NCBI GenBank assembly: GCA_019419555.1
Contig: DXZR01000012.1
Location: 1-58,530, forward strand
Reading direction: 5' to 3'
Length of the DNA: 58,530 bases
Origin: Collinsella sp.
Lineage (GTDB): Bacteria; Actinomycetota; Coriobacteriia; Coriobacteriales; Coriobacteriaceae
The translations under genes and the position numbers were made by a program. The notes below the pieces were generated by a model. It saw only the letters and a list, made by a program, of their open reading frames with translations, made no database searches and was not told the origin of the DNA. Shown here piece after piece: positions 25,506 to 33,947 of this stretch (position 1 is the first letter of the stretch; every line of letters starts with the position of its first letter).

Positions 25506-27329
25506 TTAGGCCTCGCCTCCCTTCGTGACGGCGGCATCCGCGGCAGCAGTGATCTTCCAGCTCGCGGCCTGTTCGTATTCGGCCCACATCTTGGCGTATA
25601 GACCGTTTTGGGACAGCAACTCGGCATGGGTACCCGACTCCTGCACGCTACCCTGGTTGAGCACCACGATCTTGTCGGCCCCCACTACAGTCGAGAGTCG
25701 GTGCGCAATCATAATGACCGTGCGACCCGCCGCCAGCTTGCTAAAGGCGCGCTGGATGAGCGCCTCGTTCTCGGGGTCGGCAAACGCCGTGGCCTCATCG
25801 AGCACCACGATAGGCGCGTCTTTAAGGATCGCGCGGGCGAGTGCCACGCGCTGGACCTCGCCGCCCGAAAGATATGCTCCGCCGGCACCGAGCATGGTAT
25901 TGATGCCCTGTGGAAGCTTGGCCACAATGTCGTCGCACTGAGCTGCGGAGAGGGCCGCACGCACTTCGTCGTCAGTGGCCGAAGGCTTGGAGGCGCGCAC
26001 GTTATCGGCAAGTGTTTGCCGGAACAGCTGGTTGGTCTGGAACACGAAGGCGACCTGGTCCATAAGCTCGTGCGGATCCATATCGCGAACGTCCACACCG
26101 CCTACGAGCACTCGACCCGAGGAGACATCCCAAAAACGCGGAATCAGGCTTGCGCAGGTTGACTTACCGCCACCCGAGGGACCCACCAGGGCGAGGGTGC
26201 TACCAGCGGGAACGCTGAAACTCACATGGCTAACGGCAGGTGCTTCGGCACCTTCGTACGTAAAGCTCACGTCCTCAAAGCGCACGTCGCCGCCGGCAGG
26301 GTGCTTGGGTTGCGCGGGCACGGAGAGCCGCTTGGAATCCATGACGCTTCGAATGCGAGCCAGCGAATCGGCACTCATCTGAGAGGCCTCGCCCACAAAC
26401 ATGAGCTTGGTCATGGCCGTCGGTACCACGGCCGAAAATATCGCGTAAAACGTGAAGTTGGCCATAAAATGCGCGAAGTCCGTCTCGCCCGGCGCCAACA
26501 GCAACGCCACGGGCAACAGGAATGTCACAAGACCATTGAGCGCGGTAAGGTTGAGTACCTGCGGACCTCGGCAAAACGTGCCCGCATAGCTTTGTGCCAT
26601 GTCGGCGTATTCGGCTATCGCGTCGTGGAACGCCTTAAAGGAATAGACCGTCTGCTGAAACACCTTGACCACGGGAATGCCGCGTACGTATTCGGTACCG
26701 GTCTTGTTCATCTTGACCAGCGCGCCCATGTAGGCCTTCATGAACTCGGCGCCCTTGCCGCTCATCATGGTGGCCATGGCGCCAAGCGAAACGGCGACCG
26801 AGATAAGGCATGCCGCGCCCAAGCGCCAATCGAGGGCGAAAAGCAGCACGAGCAGACCTGCGACCATGGCGGTGGCGCCGGCGATATCGGGTAGCATGTG
26901 CGCGAGCAGGGTCTCGGTGGAGGCGGCGCATCCGTCTACGATACGGCGCAGCTCACCGGTGGCGTGCGTGTCAAAGTAGCCGAGCGGCAGCTTAAGCAGA
27001 TGCTCGCTCGTAGCCTTGCGGATATTGGACGCGCAACGAAACGCGGATAGGTGTGTGCACATGAGCCCCACGAAATAAATCACGATGCTTGCCAGCGCAA
27101 ACCCCACGGCCCACCAGCCATACGTCGCGATGCCGCAGGCTTCGCTCCAGTTAGGTGCCACGGCGATCAGATCGCGCGCGACAAGCCAAATGCACACGTA
27201 CGGGCCAAAGCTCAGCAGCTGCGAGAGCGCCGAGAGAGCCATGCCCAAATACGTTAGGAATTTGCGGTCGCCGGCATATGCAAGCAGCTCGCCGATACCG
27301 CCGCCTTCCCTTTTTGACCCCTTTGCCAT
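25506..27329 (-). CDS. ABC exporter half-transporter A (TMD-NBD)
   Basis: 607 residues. Membrane domain about 25-320, then NBD with Walker A GPSGGGKST, signature YLSGGEVQRVALAR, Walker B IVVLDEATAFAD and IAHRLSTV, so both sites of the heterodimer should hydrolyse ATP. The start at 27329 (MAKGSKREGGG) was chosen over one 21 codons upstream because AAAGGA precedes it. First gene of the two-gene operon; the promoter must lie in the 114-bp gap facing the AraC-type gene, which probably controls it. Confidence 0.93.
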   Translation of the reverse strand: MAKGSKREGGGIGELLAYAGDRKFLTYLGMALSALSQLLSFGPYVCIWLVARDLIAVAPNWSEACGIATYGWWAVGFALASIVIYFVGLMCTHLSAFRCASNIRKATSEHLLKLPLGYFDTHATGELRRIVDGCAASTETLLAHMLPDIAGATAMVAGLLVLLFALDWRLGAACLISVAVSLGAMATMMSGKGAEFMKAYMGALVKMNKTGTEYVRGIPVVKVFQQTVYSFKAFHDAIAEYADMAQSYAGTFCRGPQVLNLTALNGLVTFLLPVALLLAPGETDFAHFMANFTFYAIFSAVVPTAMTKLMFVGEASQMSADSLARIRSVMDSKRLSVPAQPKHPAGGDVRFEDVSFTYEGAEAPAVSHVSFSVPAGSTLALVGPSGGGKSTCASLIPRFWDVSSGRVLVGGVDVRDMDPHELMDQVAFVFQTNQLFRQTLADNVRASKPSATDDEVRAALSAAQCDDIVAKLPQGINTMLGAGGAYLSGGEVQRVALARAILKDAPIVVLDEATAFADPENEALIQRAFSKLAAGRTVIMIAHRLSTVVGADKIVVLNQGSVQESGTHAELLSQNGLYAKMWAEYEQAASWKITAAADAAVTKGGEA

Positions 27330-27443
27330 GAGATTCCTTTCTAACGGCTTGAGAGTTAACCGTAATGAACTTATCATTGATGTATTAGCCATGGCTCACA
27401 ATTAAGCCAGGCGTGGACGTTTCTGCAAAGGAAAGGGACGCTC

Positions 27444-28448
27444 TTGCAAATACGGCGGGCAGCGACCGACATAACCGAGCTCTACGCACCGCAGTTTGAG
27501 CAGTTTGGCCTGGAGCTTACCGGCAAGGGCGCCGTCTTTACCGGCGAGGTGGCAAACGACCGGGCGCACGGCCGCGCATGGATCATGCCCCTCTCCCCCA
27601 CCTGCATCGTCATGGAGCATTTCATTACCCCGACGCACGATATGTACCTAGCCGAATACACACCCGAACCGTACGCATGCGTGAGCGAAGTCAGCGCGCC
27701 CACGCTCATGTGCATGCCCGAGGCTGGCATAACGCCTGCGAACCTTAAACCCTTGCATGGACCGTGGCCAAACAATGCCGTGTGCAGCTTTATCCAAGAT
27801 AACTGTGGCGAGGAGTTAAGCCCACTGTTTGCAGGGCGGCTCTATCACTCGCGCTCGGTGCTCTTTTTGCCTGGATATTTTGACGAACTGGAGCACCGCT
27901 ATCCCACCGAGTTCGCAGGGGTCTTTGAGGCGTTTGCCGAGCCATGGCACGAGGAAGCGACGTCTGCCATCTGCCACACGTTGCGCAGGATTAACGAGGA
28001 CCGCGCCCGCACCGCAGGCGGACACGTCTATATGCAGGGCATCGTGGAGACCATGGTCGCGGAGCTCGCCTGTTCGCGCGCGGCCCACAAGCAGGCGCGG
28101 CAGGCGGCAGACACACGCGTCAGCATAACCATTGCCGAAGAAGCAACGGCAATGATTGAGCGCGCGCTCGACAAAGGCAGGCGTGTGGGTATCAACGAGG
28201 TGGCCGAGAGGCTCTACACAAGCCGCTCCAAGCTATGCGCCACCTTTAAGGCCCAAACTGACGAGTCCCTGGGCGCCTACATTCGCAGACGCCGTATGGA
28301 GCGAGCACAGGACCTTTTGGCTGATAGCTCGCTCACGATAGCGCAGGTGGCAGAGCGTCTAGGCTACCCTTAGCAGGCTGCCTTCGCCCAAGCCTTCAAG
28401 CAACACACCGGCACCACCCCCACCGCTTGGCGCTCCCAACATATATAG
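27444..28448 (+). pseudogene. AraC-family regulator interrupted by an in-frame TAG
   Basis: The frame from TTG 27444 (behind AAGGAAAGGG) encodes a sensor-like N-terminal domain and an AraC-type DNA-binding domain (ISITIAEEATAMIERAL.. onwards). The first helix-turn-helix (INEVAERLYTSRSKLCATFK) is complete. In the second, the sequence stops at ERLGYP with TAG at 28371-28373. Reading past it gives QAAFAQAFKQHTGTTPTAW, exactly the expected end of the domain, to a TAG at 28446-28448. So one codon has become a stop. The 309-residue product lacks the last recognition helix. Either the gene is recently inactivated, the stop is suppressed, or it is a sequencing error. The divergent ABC exporter is the likely target. 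Confidence 0.85.
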
Positions 28449-28449
28449 A

Positions 28450-28478
28450 GAATGAGGGCGCCAACGGCGCCCTCATTC
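28450..28478 (+). terminator. Hairpin after the AraC gene
   Basis: GAATGAGGGCGCC and GGCGCCCTCATTC form a perfect 13-bp stem with an AAC loop, starting 2 nt after the second AraC stop. No long T-run follows on the plus strand. Confidence 0.75.
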
Positions 28479-28524
28479 ACCAAATTCAATTCAGCCCACC
28501 TGACCCGAACGGCCGAGTCGTCAC

Positions 28525-28660
28525 GGAACCGAGGGGCCGGGCGCAGGGCCTTGCCTCTCAATGAGTTCCGCACGAACAGGAGGCGCCAGTGGCGCCTCCG
28601 TCGTGAGTCAGGACTGTCCGAAATTGAGAGGCAAGGCCCTGCGCCCGGCCCCTCGGTTCC
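28525..28660 (-). repeat. Long composite hairpin (element B) after gatB
   Basis: Perfect 38-bp arms at 28525-28562 and 28623-28660. The 60-nt centre holds an inner hairpin GGAGGCGCC-AGT-GGCGCCTCC. Read on the minus strand the centre has CGGACAGTCCTGACTC then CGTGCGGAACTC, as in the element at 8348-8481, while the arms share no sequence with it. It begins 3 nt after the gatB stop codon, in the same gene-relative orientation as element A. Confidence 0.88.
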
Positions 28661-28663
28661 CGT

Positions 28664-30340
28664 TTACGAGAGCGACGTTCTCAGCAACTCGTTGAAGAGC
28701 TTCGGGTTGCCCTTGCCGCGGCTCGCCTTCATGCACTGGCCCACCAAAAAGCCAATGACCTTCTGGTTGCCGTCACGATACTGCTGCGCCTGATCGGCAC
28801 AGTTTGCCAGCACTTCGTCCACGATCGGCTGCAGCGCACCGGCATCGCTCACCTGACGCATACCGCGCTCGTCGACGATCTTGTTGGGATCGTCACCGGT
28901 CTGGGCCATGGCCTCAAAGACCTCGTGCGCCTGGTTGGAGCTGATGGCATCGGTCGCCAGCAGCTTGGCAAGCGCCGCCACCTGAGCCGGCGCGATGCCG
29001 GACTCGGCCAGCGACACGCCCGCGCCCTTAAGGTAGGCGATCATCTCGTTGACCAGCAAGTTTGCGACCGTCTGAGCCTCCTTGCCAGCCATTCCGGCAG
29101 CGGCGGCCTCAAAGAACTCGGCAAACTCGGGATCGCCGGCAATCTGCTCGGCATCGGCCGCCTTAATGCCAAAGTCGGCCTCAAAACGGGCGCGCTTGGC
29201 ATCGGGCAGCTCGGGAATCTCGTCTCGGCAGCGGTCGATGAACTCGTCGTCCAAATCGAACGGCGCCAGATCGGGGTCGGGGAACAGGCGATAGTCGTCG
29301 GCCGTCTCCTTGACGCGCATAACCACGGTTCGCTTGCGGCTGGGCTCCCAGTGGCGGGTCTCCTGATAGATGATGCCGCCCTCCTCGAGCACCTCGGCCT
29401 GACGGCAGATCTCGTAGGCAAGGCCATCGTGCAGGCTCTTAAACGAGTTGAGGTTCTTGAGCTCGGTCTTGGTTCCCAGCTTGGTCTCGCCGCGGCGACG
29501 CAGCGACACGTTGCCGTCGCAGCGCATGGAGCCCTTCTCCATGGAGCAGTCCGAAATGCCCAGCGTCACAAAGATGCGACGGAGCTTCTCCATAAACAGG
29601 CGAGCCTCCTCGGGCGTACGCAAGTCGGGCTCAGTGACAAGCTCGATGAGCGGCGTGCCGCAGCGGTTGTAGTCGACGAGCGACTCGGCCGCGGCGGTAA
29701 TGCGGCCCTCGGCACCGCCCACGTGAACCATCTTGGCGGCGTCCTCCTCCATGTGGATGCGCAGGATGCGGATGGGCACCGTGTAGGAACCGTCCTCGCG
29801 ACGCTCGGGCATCTGCAAGTTGGACGCATCATAGCTGGCCAGGTGGCCGGCGCGCTGGTTGCCCTCGCGCATGGTCGACGTCATGGACGTGGACAGGCCC
29901 TCGGCGTTGGCCGAGGCGCTCGCCAGACTCTGGGCCTCGGCCTCGCCAAACGCGCAGTCGGGGCGCTCGCCGGCACCGCGACCGGTCACGTCCAGGTCCA
30001 GGTGACCGTACATGGCAAAGGCGATCGGACCCTGCGTGGTCTGGAAGTTCTTGGCCATATCGGGATAGAAGTAGTGCTTGCGGTAGAACATCGAGTGGCG
30101 CTGGATCTCGCAGTTGGTGGCGAGACCAGCCTTGACGATGCTCTCGATGGCACGCTTGTTGGGCACCGGCAGGGCGCCGGGCAGGCCCAGGCACACCGGG
30201 CACACGTTGGCGTTGGGCTCGTCATCGTGGCTGAGCTTGCAGTTGCAGAACATCTTGGTATCGAGTGCGGTGAGCTCGGTATGGATCTCCAGGCCGATCA
30301 CGGCCTCCCAATCCTGCAGGACCTCGGAAAGCTCCTTCAT
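28664..30340 (-). CDS. gatB: Aspartyl/glutamyl-tRNA amidotransferase subunit B
   Basis: Tail- and tRNA-binding kinase-like subunit of GatCAB, which converts Glu-tRNA(Gln) and Asp-tRNA(Asn) to the amidated forms. 558 residues against about 475 in typical GatB. Conserved parts: WEAVIGLEIHTEL at 11-23, FYRKHYFYPDMAKNFQ near 88, LRIHMEEDAAK near 190, VDYNRCGTPLIELVTEPD near 220, and C-terminal YqeY-like VLANCADQAQQYRDGNQKVIGFLVGQCMKASRGKGNP. The zinc-type CNCKL..CPVCLG cysteines near 33-50 are kept. About 45 extra residues (roughly 130-180, GRGAGERPDCAF to ASYDASN) interrupt the usual core. Start preceded by GGAGGCGAG; it overlaps the gatA stop. Confidence 0.97.
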   Translation of the reverse strand: MKELSEVLQDWEAVIGLEIHTELTALDTKMFCNCKLSHDDEPNANVCPVCLGLPGALPVPNKRAIESIVKAGLATNCEIQRHSMFYRKHYFYPDMAKNFQTTQGPIAFAMYGHLDLDVTGRGAGERPDCAFGEAEAQSLASASANAEGLSTSMTSTMREGNQRAGHLASYDASNLQMPERREDGSYTVPIRILRIHMEEDAAKMVHVGGAEGRITAAAESLVDYNRCGTPLIELVTEPDLRTPEEARLFMEKLRRIFVTLGISDCSMEKGSMRCDGNVSLRRRGETKLGTKTELKNLNSFKSLHDGLAYEICRQAEVLEEGGIIYQETRHWEPSRKRTVVMRVKETADDYRLFPDPDLAPFDLDDEFIDRCRDEIPELPDAKRARFEADFGIKAADAEQIAGDPEFAEFFEAAAAGMAGKEAQTVANLLVNEMIAYLKGAGVSLAESGIAPAQVAALAKLLATDAISSNQAHEVFEAMAQTGDDPNKIVDERGMRQVSDAGALQPIVDEVLANCADQAQQYRDGNQKVIGFLVGQCMKASRGKGNPKLFNELLRTSLS

Positions 30341-31854
30341 TACAGCTCGCCTCCCTTCCCGGCAAAATCGGGCGCGACGGAAAGCGCGGGCGCACCCGTG
30401 GCGGCATCGGCAAAGCCGCGCTCCAGGGCGCGGGCAAACGTGAGCAGCTGACGGTCCCTAAAGGCAGGTCCCACCAGCTGGGCAGAAACGGGCAGCTTGC
30501 TGTCATCGCCCAGGCCCAGCGGCACCGAGATACCGCCGTTGCCGCAAATGTTGAGCGAGATGGTGTACAGGTCGGAGAGGTACATCTGCGTAGGGTCGTT
30601 GAGCTCGCCAAACTTAAAGGCCGTGCGCGGCGAGGCGGGCATGAGGATGGTGTCCACCTTGGCATACGCGGCGTCATAGTCCTGCGTGATGAGCGTGCGG
30701 GCCTTTTGCGCGGCGTAGTAGTACTTGTCGTACACGCCCGAGCTCAGCAGGTAGGCGCCGAGCATCTGACGGCGCTTGGCCTCGGCGCCAAAGCCGTGGG
30801 CGCGCGAAAGCGAGCTCTGGTCGGACAGGTTGGCGCAGCCCTCCTCCTGGTAGCCGTAGCGAATGCCGTCGAAGCGAGCCAGGTTGGAGAACGCCTCGGC
30901 CGGGCCGATGACGTAGTAGGCGGCGATGGCGGCGTCCAGGTGCGGCAGGTCGACCTCGACCAGCTCGGCGCCCTGGTTCTGCAGTTCCTGGGCGGCGCGC
31001 TGAACAGCGGCCTTGACCTCGGGCGTCAGACCATCGGCCTCCATAAACGCGGGGATGATACCCACGCGCTTGCCCTCGATGCTGTCGTTGAGATGCTCGG
31101 TAAAGTCGACGGCGCAATCCTGGCTGGTGCAGTCGTACGGATCGTGGCCCGCGCCGGTAAGCGCGTTCATGGCCAGCGCGACATCCTCGACCGTGCGGCC
31201 AAAGGGGCCCACCTGGTCGAGCGACGAGCCAAAGGCAACCACGCCGTAACGGCTCACGGCGCCATACGTGGGCTTAAAGCCCACCACGCCGCACAGCGAC
31301 GCCGGCTGGCGAATGGAGCCGCCGGTGTCCGAGCCCAGCGAGAGCGCGACCTCGCCCGCGGCGACGGCGGCAGCGGAGCCGCCCGAGGAGCCGCCGGGCA
31401 CGCGCTCGGTATCCCAAGGGTTGTTGGTGCGGTGGAACGCCGAGCTCTCGGTGGAGCTGCCAAAGGCGAACTCGTCCATGTTGGCCTTGCCCATGGGCAG
31501 GCAGCCGGCGTCGAGCATGCGCTGGACGCAGGTGGCGGTGTAGACGCTCTGGTAGTCCCCGAGCATGCGGGAAGCGCAGGTGGTGCGCGTGCCCACGAGG
31601 TTCATGTTGTCCTTAATGGCCAGCGGCACGCCCGCGAGCGGGGGCAGCGGCTTGCCTGCGGCACGGTCGGCATCCACGCGCGCGGCGGCCTCGAGCGCAA
31701 GCTCGGGCGCCACCTGCAGGAATGCCTGGACCCCGCCCTCGCGCGCCTCGATGGCGGCAAGGGAGGCCTGGGCCACCTCGGTAGCGGTAAAGTCGCCGGC
31801 GGCAACGCCCGCGGCGATCTGGGCGGCGGTAAGGGAATCGAAGCTCTGCGCCAT
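30340..31854 (-). CDS. gatA: Aspartyl/glutamyl-tRNA amidotransferase subunit A
   Basis: Glutaminase subunit that releases ammonia for GatB. 504 residues, amidase-signature family: GVPLAIKDNMN (catalytic Lys near 80), GGSSGGSAAAVA near 155 (cis-Ser) and SLGSDTGGSIRQPASLCG (nucleophile Ser near 178). The order gatC-gatA-gatB, with one-base overlaps of stop and start (TAATG) at both junctions, shows tight translational coupling. Presence of the complex is consistent with the lack of a GlnRS or AsnRS in many actinobacteria. Confidence 0.97.
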   Translation of the reverse strand: MAQSFDSLTAAQIAAGVAAGDFTATEVAQASLAAIEAREGGVQAFLQVAPELALEAAARVDADRAAGKPLPPLAGVPLAIKDNMNLVGTRTTCASRMLGDYQSVYTATCVQRMLDAGCLPMGKANMDEFAFGSSTESSAFHRTNNPWDTERVPGGSSGGSAAAVAAGEVALSLGSDTGGSIRQPASLCGVVGFKPTYGAVSRYGVVAFGSSLDQVGPFGRTVEDVALAMNALTGAGHDPYDCTSQDCAVDFTEHLNDSIEGKRVGIIPAFMEADGLTPEVKAAVQRAAQELQNQGAELVEVDLPHLDAAIAAYYVIGPAEAFSNLARFDGIRYGYQEEGCANLSDQSSLSRAHGFGAEAKRRQMLGAYLLSSGVYDKYYYAAQKARTLITQDYDAAYAKVDTILMPASPRTAFKFGELNDPTQMYLSDLYTISLNICGNGGISVPLGLGDDSKLPVSAQLVGPAFRDRQLLTFARALERGFADAATGAPALSVAPDFAGKGGEL

Positions 31855-32165
31855 TACTCGCTCTCCCCCTCTCCCAAAATGGACGGCACGCGGAAGTAGT
31901 GGTCGCGCGCGCTGCCGGCGTTTTCGAGCGCGACGTCGAGCGGCAGATCGCGCTCGGGCTCGCGCAGGTCGTCGCCCATCACGTTGGACAGGCTTCCGAT
32001 GGGATGGAACGTGGGCTCCACGTCGGGCAAGTCATATTGCAAGACGGGCTCGAGCATCTGGACGGCGTCGTTCATGTAGGACGTCATCTGGGTGAGCTCG
32101 TCATCGGTCAGTGCGATTTTTGCGTACTCGGCGATGCCGCGCACGTCTTTCTCGCTGAGTGCCAT
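31854..32165 (-). CDS. gatC: Aspartyl/glutamyl-tRNA amidotransferase subunit C
   Basis: 103 residues. Small subunit that stabilises GatA. Typical LSEKDVRGIAEYAKIALTDDELTQM at the start and a C-terminal RDHYFRVPSIL segment that usually wraps GatA. The ATG at 32165 was preferred over one 6 codons upstream because GGAAGGGAG lies upstream of it and the product begins as in homologues. First gene of gatCAB. Confidence 0.94.
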   Translation of the reverse strand: MALSEKDVRGIAEYAKIALTDDELTQMTSYMNDAVQMLEPVLQYDLPDVEPTFHPIGSLSNVMGDDLREPERDLPLDVALENAGSARDHYFRVPSILGEGESE

Positions 32166-32346
32166 AGGCGCTCCCTTCCGCATAACAGATAAACCGCTCT
32201 AGTATACAAGGCAACGCCGCTTGGAGCAGGCGCTTTACCCAAATGCAGCGAAAACGTAACGAGGGCGGCGGTTGGCAGGCGGCGGGCTGGCGGTTCTGCA
32301 GCAAAACCGCACCGTCCATAGCGAAAACCGTCCCGCCCACAACGAT

Positions 32347-32409
32347 AACCATCACAACATTCGACGCTTTTCGCCAAAATCGCGATTTTCATCGAATGTT
32401 GTGATGGTT
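32347..32409 (-). repeat. Dispersed palindrome family P1, copy 1
   Basis: Arms of 18 bp (32347-32364 and 32392-32409) pair perfectly and carry AACCATCACAACATTCGA. The 27-nt centre resembles copy 2. Lies downstream of the sortase stop, next to a P2 palindrome. Confidence 0.88.
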
Positions 32410-32420
32410 TGGAAGTCCCG

Positions 32421-32455
32421 ACCACCACAAAGGTGCCTGTCCCCATTGTGGTGGT
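32421..32455 (-). repeat. Dispersed palindrome family P2, copy a
   Basis: ACCACCACAA (32421-32430) pairs with TTGTGGTGGT (32446-32455); the loop is AGGTGCCTGTCCCCA. It lies 13 nt after the sortase stop and probably ends the pilus operon transcript. Confidence 0.8.
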
Positions 32456-32468
32456 TCTGAAGAATGTC

Positions 32469-33407
32469 CTATGCCGAGGCCTTGGCCTTGCGGCGCTTGC
32501 GGACCGCGTGGATCACGATGTCCAGCAGCAACAGCACAATGGCCACGACCACGATGAGCACGGCAAACTCGCGCTTGCCCCAGTGACGGCCGGCCAGCGA
32601 CTTTTGCTTGTCGACGTCCTTCTTGTTGTACTTGGTGCGCACGCAATGCACCAGCAGGCGATGGTCGTTCACGCCGTAGGGCGTGCAGGTGACGAGCGTC
32701 ACCTTGTCGGCGCCGGGCTCGATGGTCAGCGACTCCATCTCCTCGGGCAGCACCACCTCGGAGTCCACCATCTTGTAGGCGAGCGTCTTGTTCATGGTGT
32801 GCAGCAGCACCAGGTCGCCGGGCTCCAGCGAGTGGATGTCGTCGAACATGCTCAGGTTGCGCATGCCCGAGTGCGCGGTGAGCACGCAATGCGTCGAGGT
32901 GCCGCCCACCGGCAGGCTCGTGCCCTCCAGGTGGCCGACGCCCGCCATAAGGACTTCCTCGCTCGTACCGTGGTAGATGGGCATGCTCACGTCGATGGAG
33001 GGGATCTCGACCCAGCTCATCATAGGGTCGCGGTCAAAGATGAGCTGCTGGGCGTAGGGCTCGATCTGGTCGGCGGGAAGCTCGGTGGCCTCGCCCGCCA
33101 GCTGTTCGTTAAAGGAGCGCGCCTGGAGCAGGATGCGCTCGCGCTCCTCGGCAGACAGCGCGTCCACGGTGCTGGACACGGTGCTGATCTGGTTGAACAC
33201 GCCCGAGGCCTCGAGCCGGTCCAAGATCCACGGCCAGGTCATAAGGCCCACGCCGATAAGGATGATGACGATGGTGATGAGCCGGTCGGCCCAGCGCGGC
33301 AGTCGCTTGCGGCGGCGTTTGGGCTTTGGTTGAGGTTTGAGCTGAGGGCTTGAGCCACCGTTGGCCGCGGCGTTATTGCTCTTCATATGTTTGGCGCCCT
33401 GCACCAT
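32469..33407 (-). CDS. Class C (pilus-assembling) sortase
   Basis: 312-residue membrane transpeptidase that links pilin subunits. Basic N-terminus (KPKRRRKRLPRWADR) and a membrane helix at about 43-62; catalytic His in LTAHSGM near 182, catalytic Cys in TLVTCTPYGVNDHRLLV near 243 followed by the active Arg, and a second C-terminal membrane helix (about 280-300), the two-helix layout typical of class C. A lid-type segment before the barrel contains FDRDPMMSWVEIP (compare DPx motifs). Start at 33407 follows GAGGAG; an alternative ATG lies 7 codons in. Last gene of the pilus cluster, separated from the pilin by about 540 bp with a terminator. Confidence 0.93.
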   Translation of the reverse strand: MVQGAKHMKSNNAAANGGSSPQLKPQPKPKRRRKRLPRWADRLITIVIILIGVGLMTWPWILDRLEASGVFNQISTVSSTVDALSAEERERILLQARSFNEQLAGEATELPADQIEPYAQQLIFDRDPMMSWVEIPSIDVSMPIYHGTSEEVLMAGVGHLEGTSLPVGGTSTHCVLTAHSGMRNLSMFDDIHSLEPGDLVLLHTMNKTLAYKMVDSEVVLPEEMESLTIEPGADKVTLVTCTPYGVNDHRLLVHCVRTKYNKKDVDKQKSLAGRHWGKREFAVLIVVVAIVLLLLDIVIHAVRKRRKAKASA

Positions 33408-33537
33408 CGCCAGTCACTCCTCTACAACTCAAGTTGTCTAAACAAATAATAGCCGATTAGCGAGCTTCCGCGCCGGACAACGCAGCTAGACTGCACCGTC
33501 CAGTCGAGGATAAGCCAGCATTTGAGTTTTCAAAATG

Positions 33538-33563
33538 TCCCGAATCGGCGGGGCGATTCGGGA
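33538..33563. other. 10-bp perfect hairpin
   Basis: TCCCGAATCG and CGATTCGGGA around a 6-nt loop. It lies directly before TACAAT (33564-33569), a plausible plus-strand -10 for the candidate RNA, so it could be an operator; on the minus strand it lies in the sortase leader. Confidence 0.45.
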
Positions 33564-33575
33564 TACAATGTCAAT

Positions 33576-33670
33576 AGAAAACGACGCATCCCGCGTAAGT
33601 GTACGAGAGCGCGGGCGGCCTAGTTTTCAGCTTTAGTTAAATGCCCGGGATCCGACCCCCGGGCATTCTT
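33576..33670 (+). ncRNA. Candidate small structured RNA
   Basis: TACAAT (33564-33569) resembles a -10, but no good -35 is seen. The region folds as outer stem GAAAAC (33577-33582) with GTTTTC (33623-33628), inner stem CCCGCG (33590-33595) with CGCGGG (33610-33615), with 7-nt internal loops GACGCAT and CGGCCTA and a 14-nt apical loop. It is followed by a terminator-like stem AATGCCCGGG / CCCGGGCATT (33640-33667) and TCTTATTT. No known RNA family assigned; it could also be read on the opposite strand. Confidence 0.35.
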
Positions 33671-33810
33671 ATTTGCGCTTTCGGCGCAAATGCCGTCCAC
33701 CGTCCGCACCGCGCGTGCGCCTACGGACCTTAAACCGAACCTCATACGAGTCAAGAAACGCGATGACGAACGTACCCGCATCGGACGGTGGAGGCTGGCT
33801 GCGTTATCCC

Positions 33811-33848
33811 AAAAAACGGGGCAGAATCCAGTGCGGAGTCTGCCCCGA
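33811..33848 (-). terminator. Intrinsic terminator of the pilin genes
   Basis: On the minus strand CGGGGCAGA pairs with TCTGCCCCG, followed by TTTTTTGGG, about 100 nt after the pilin stop. It precedes the sortase, so sortase transcription needs read-through or its own promoter. Confidence 0.88.
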
Positions 33849-33947
33849 AAAGAAAATGACAAAGCAAGAACGTGGATGGACGAGAAAAGTGTCCGCAAGT
33901 CTCATGGCCATCACATCCCACCTGCCAAAGGGATGGGTGAGCGAGCG

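Larger units (their letters stand above)
32166..32468. other. Intergenic region between the sortase stop and gatC
   Basis: 303 bp holding two palindromic repeats (32347-32409 and 32421-32455) and, nearer gatC, the presumed gatCAB promoter. No open frame of merit. Confidence 0.55.
33408..33947. other. Region between the pilin stop and the sortase start
   Basis: 540 bp without a protein gene. It contains the pilin terminator (33811-33848), a hairpin at 33671-33691, a candidate small RNA (33576-33670), a hairpin at 33538-33563 and a probable -10 (TATTAT, 33452-33447 on the minus strand) before the sortase. Confidence 0.55.
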
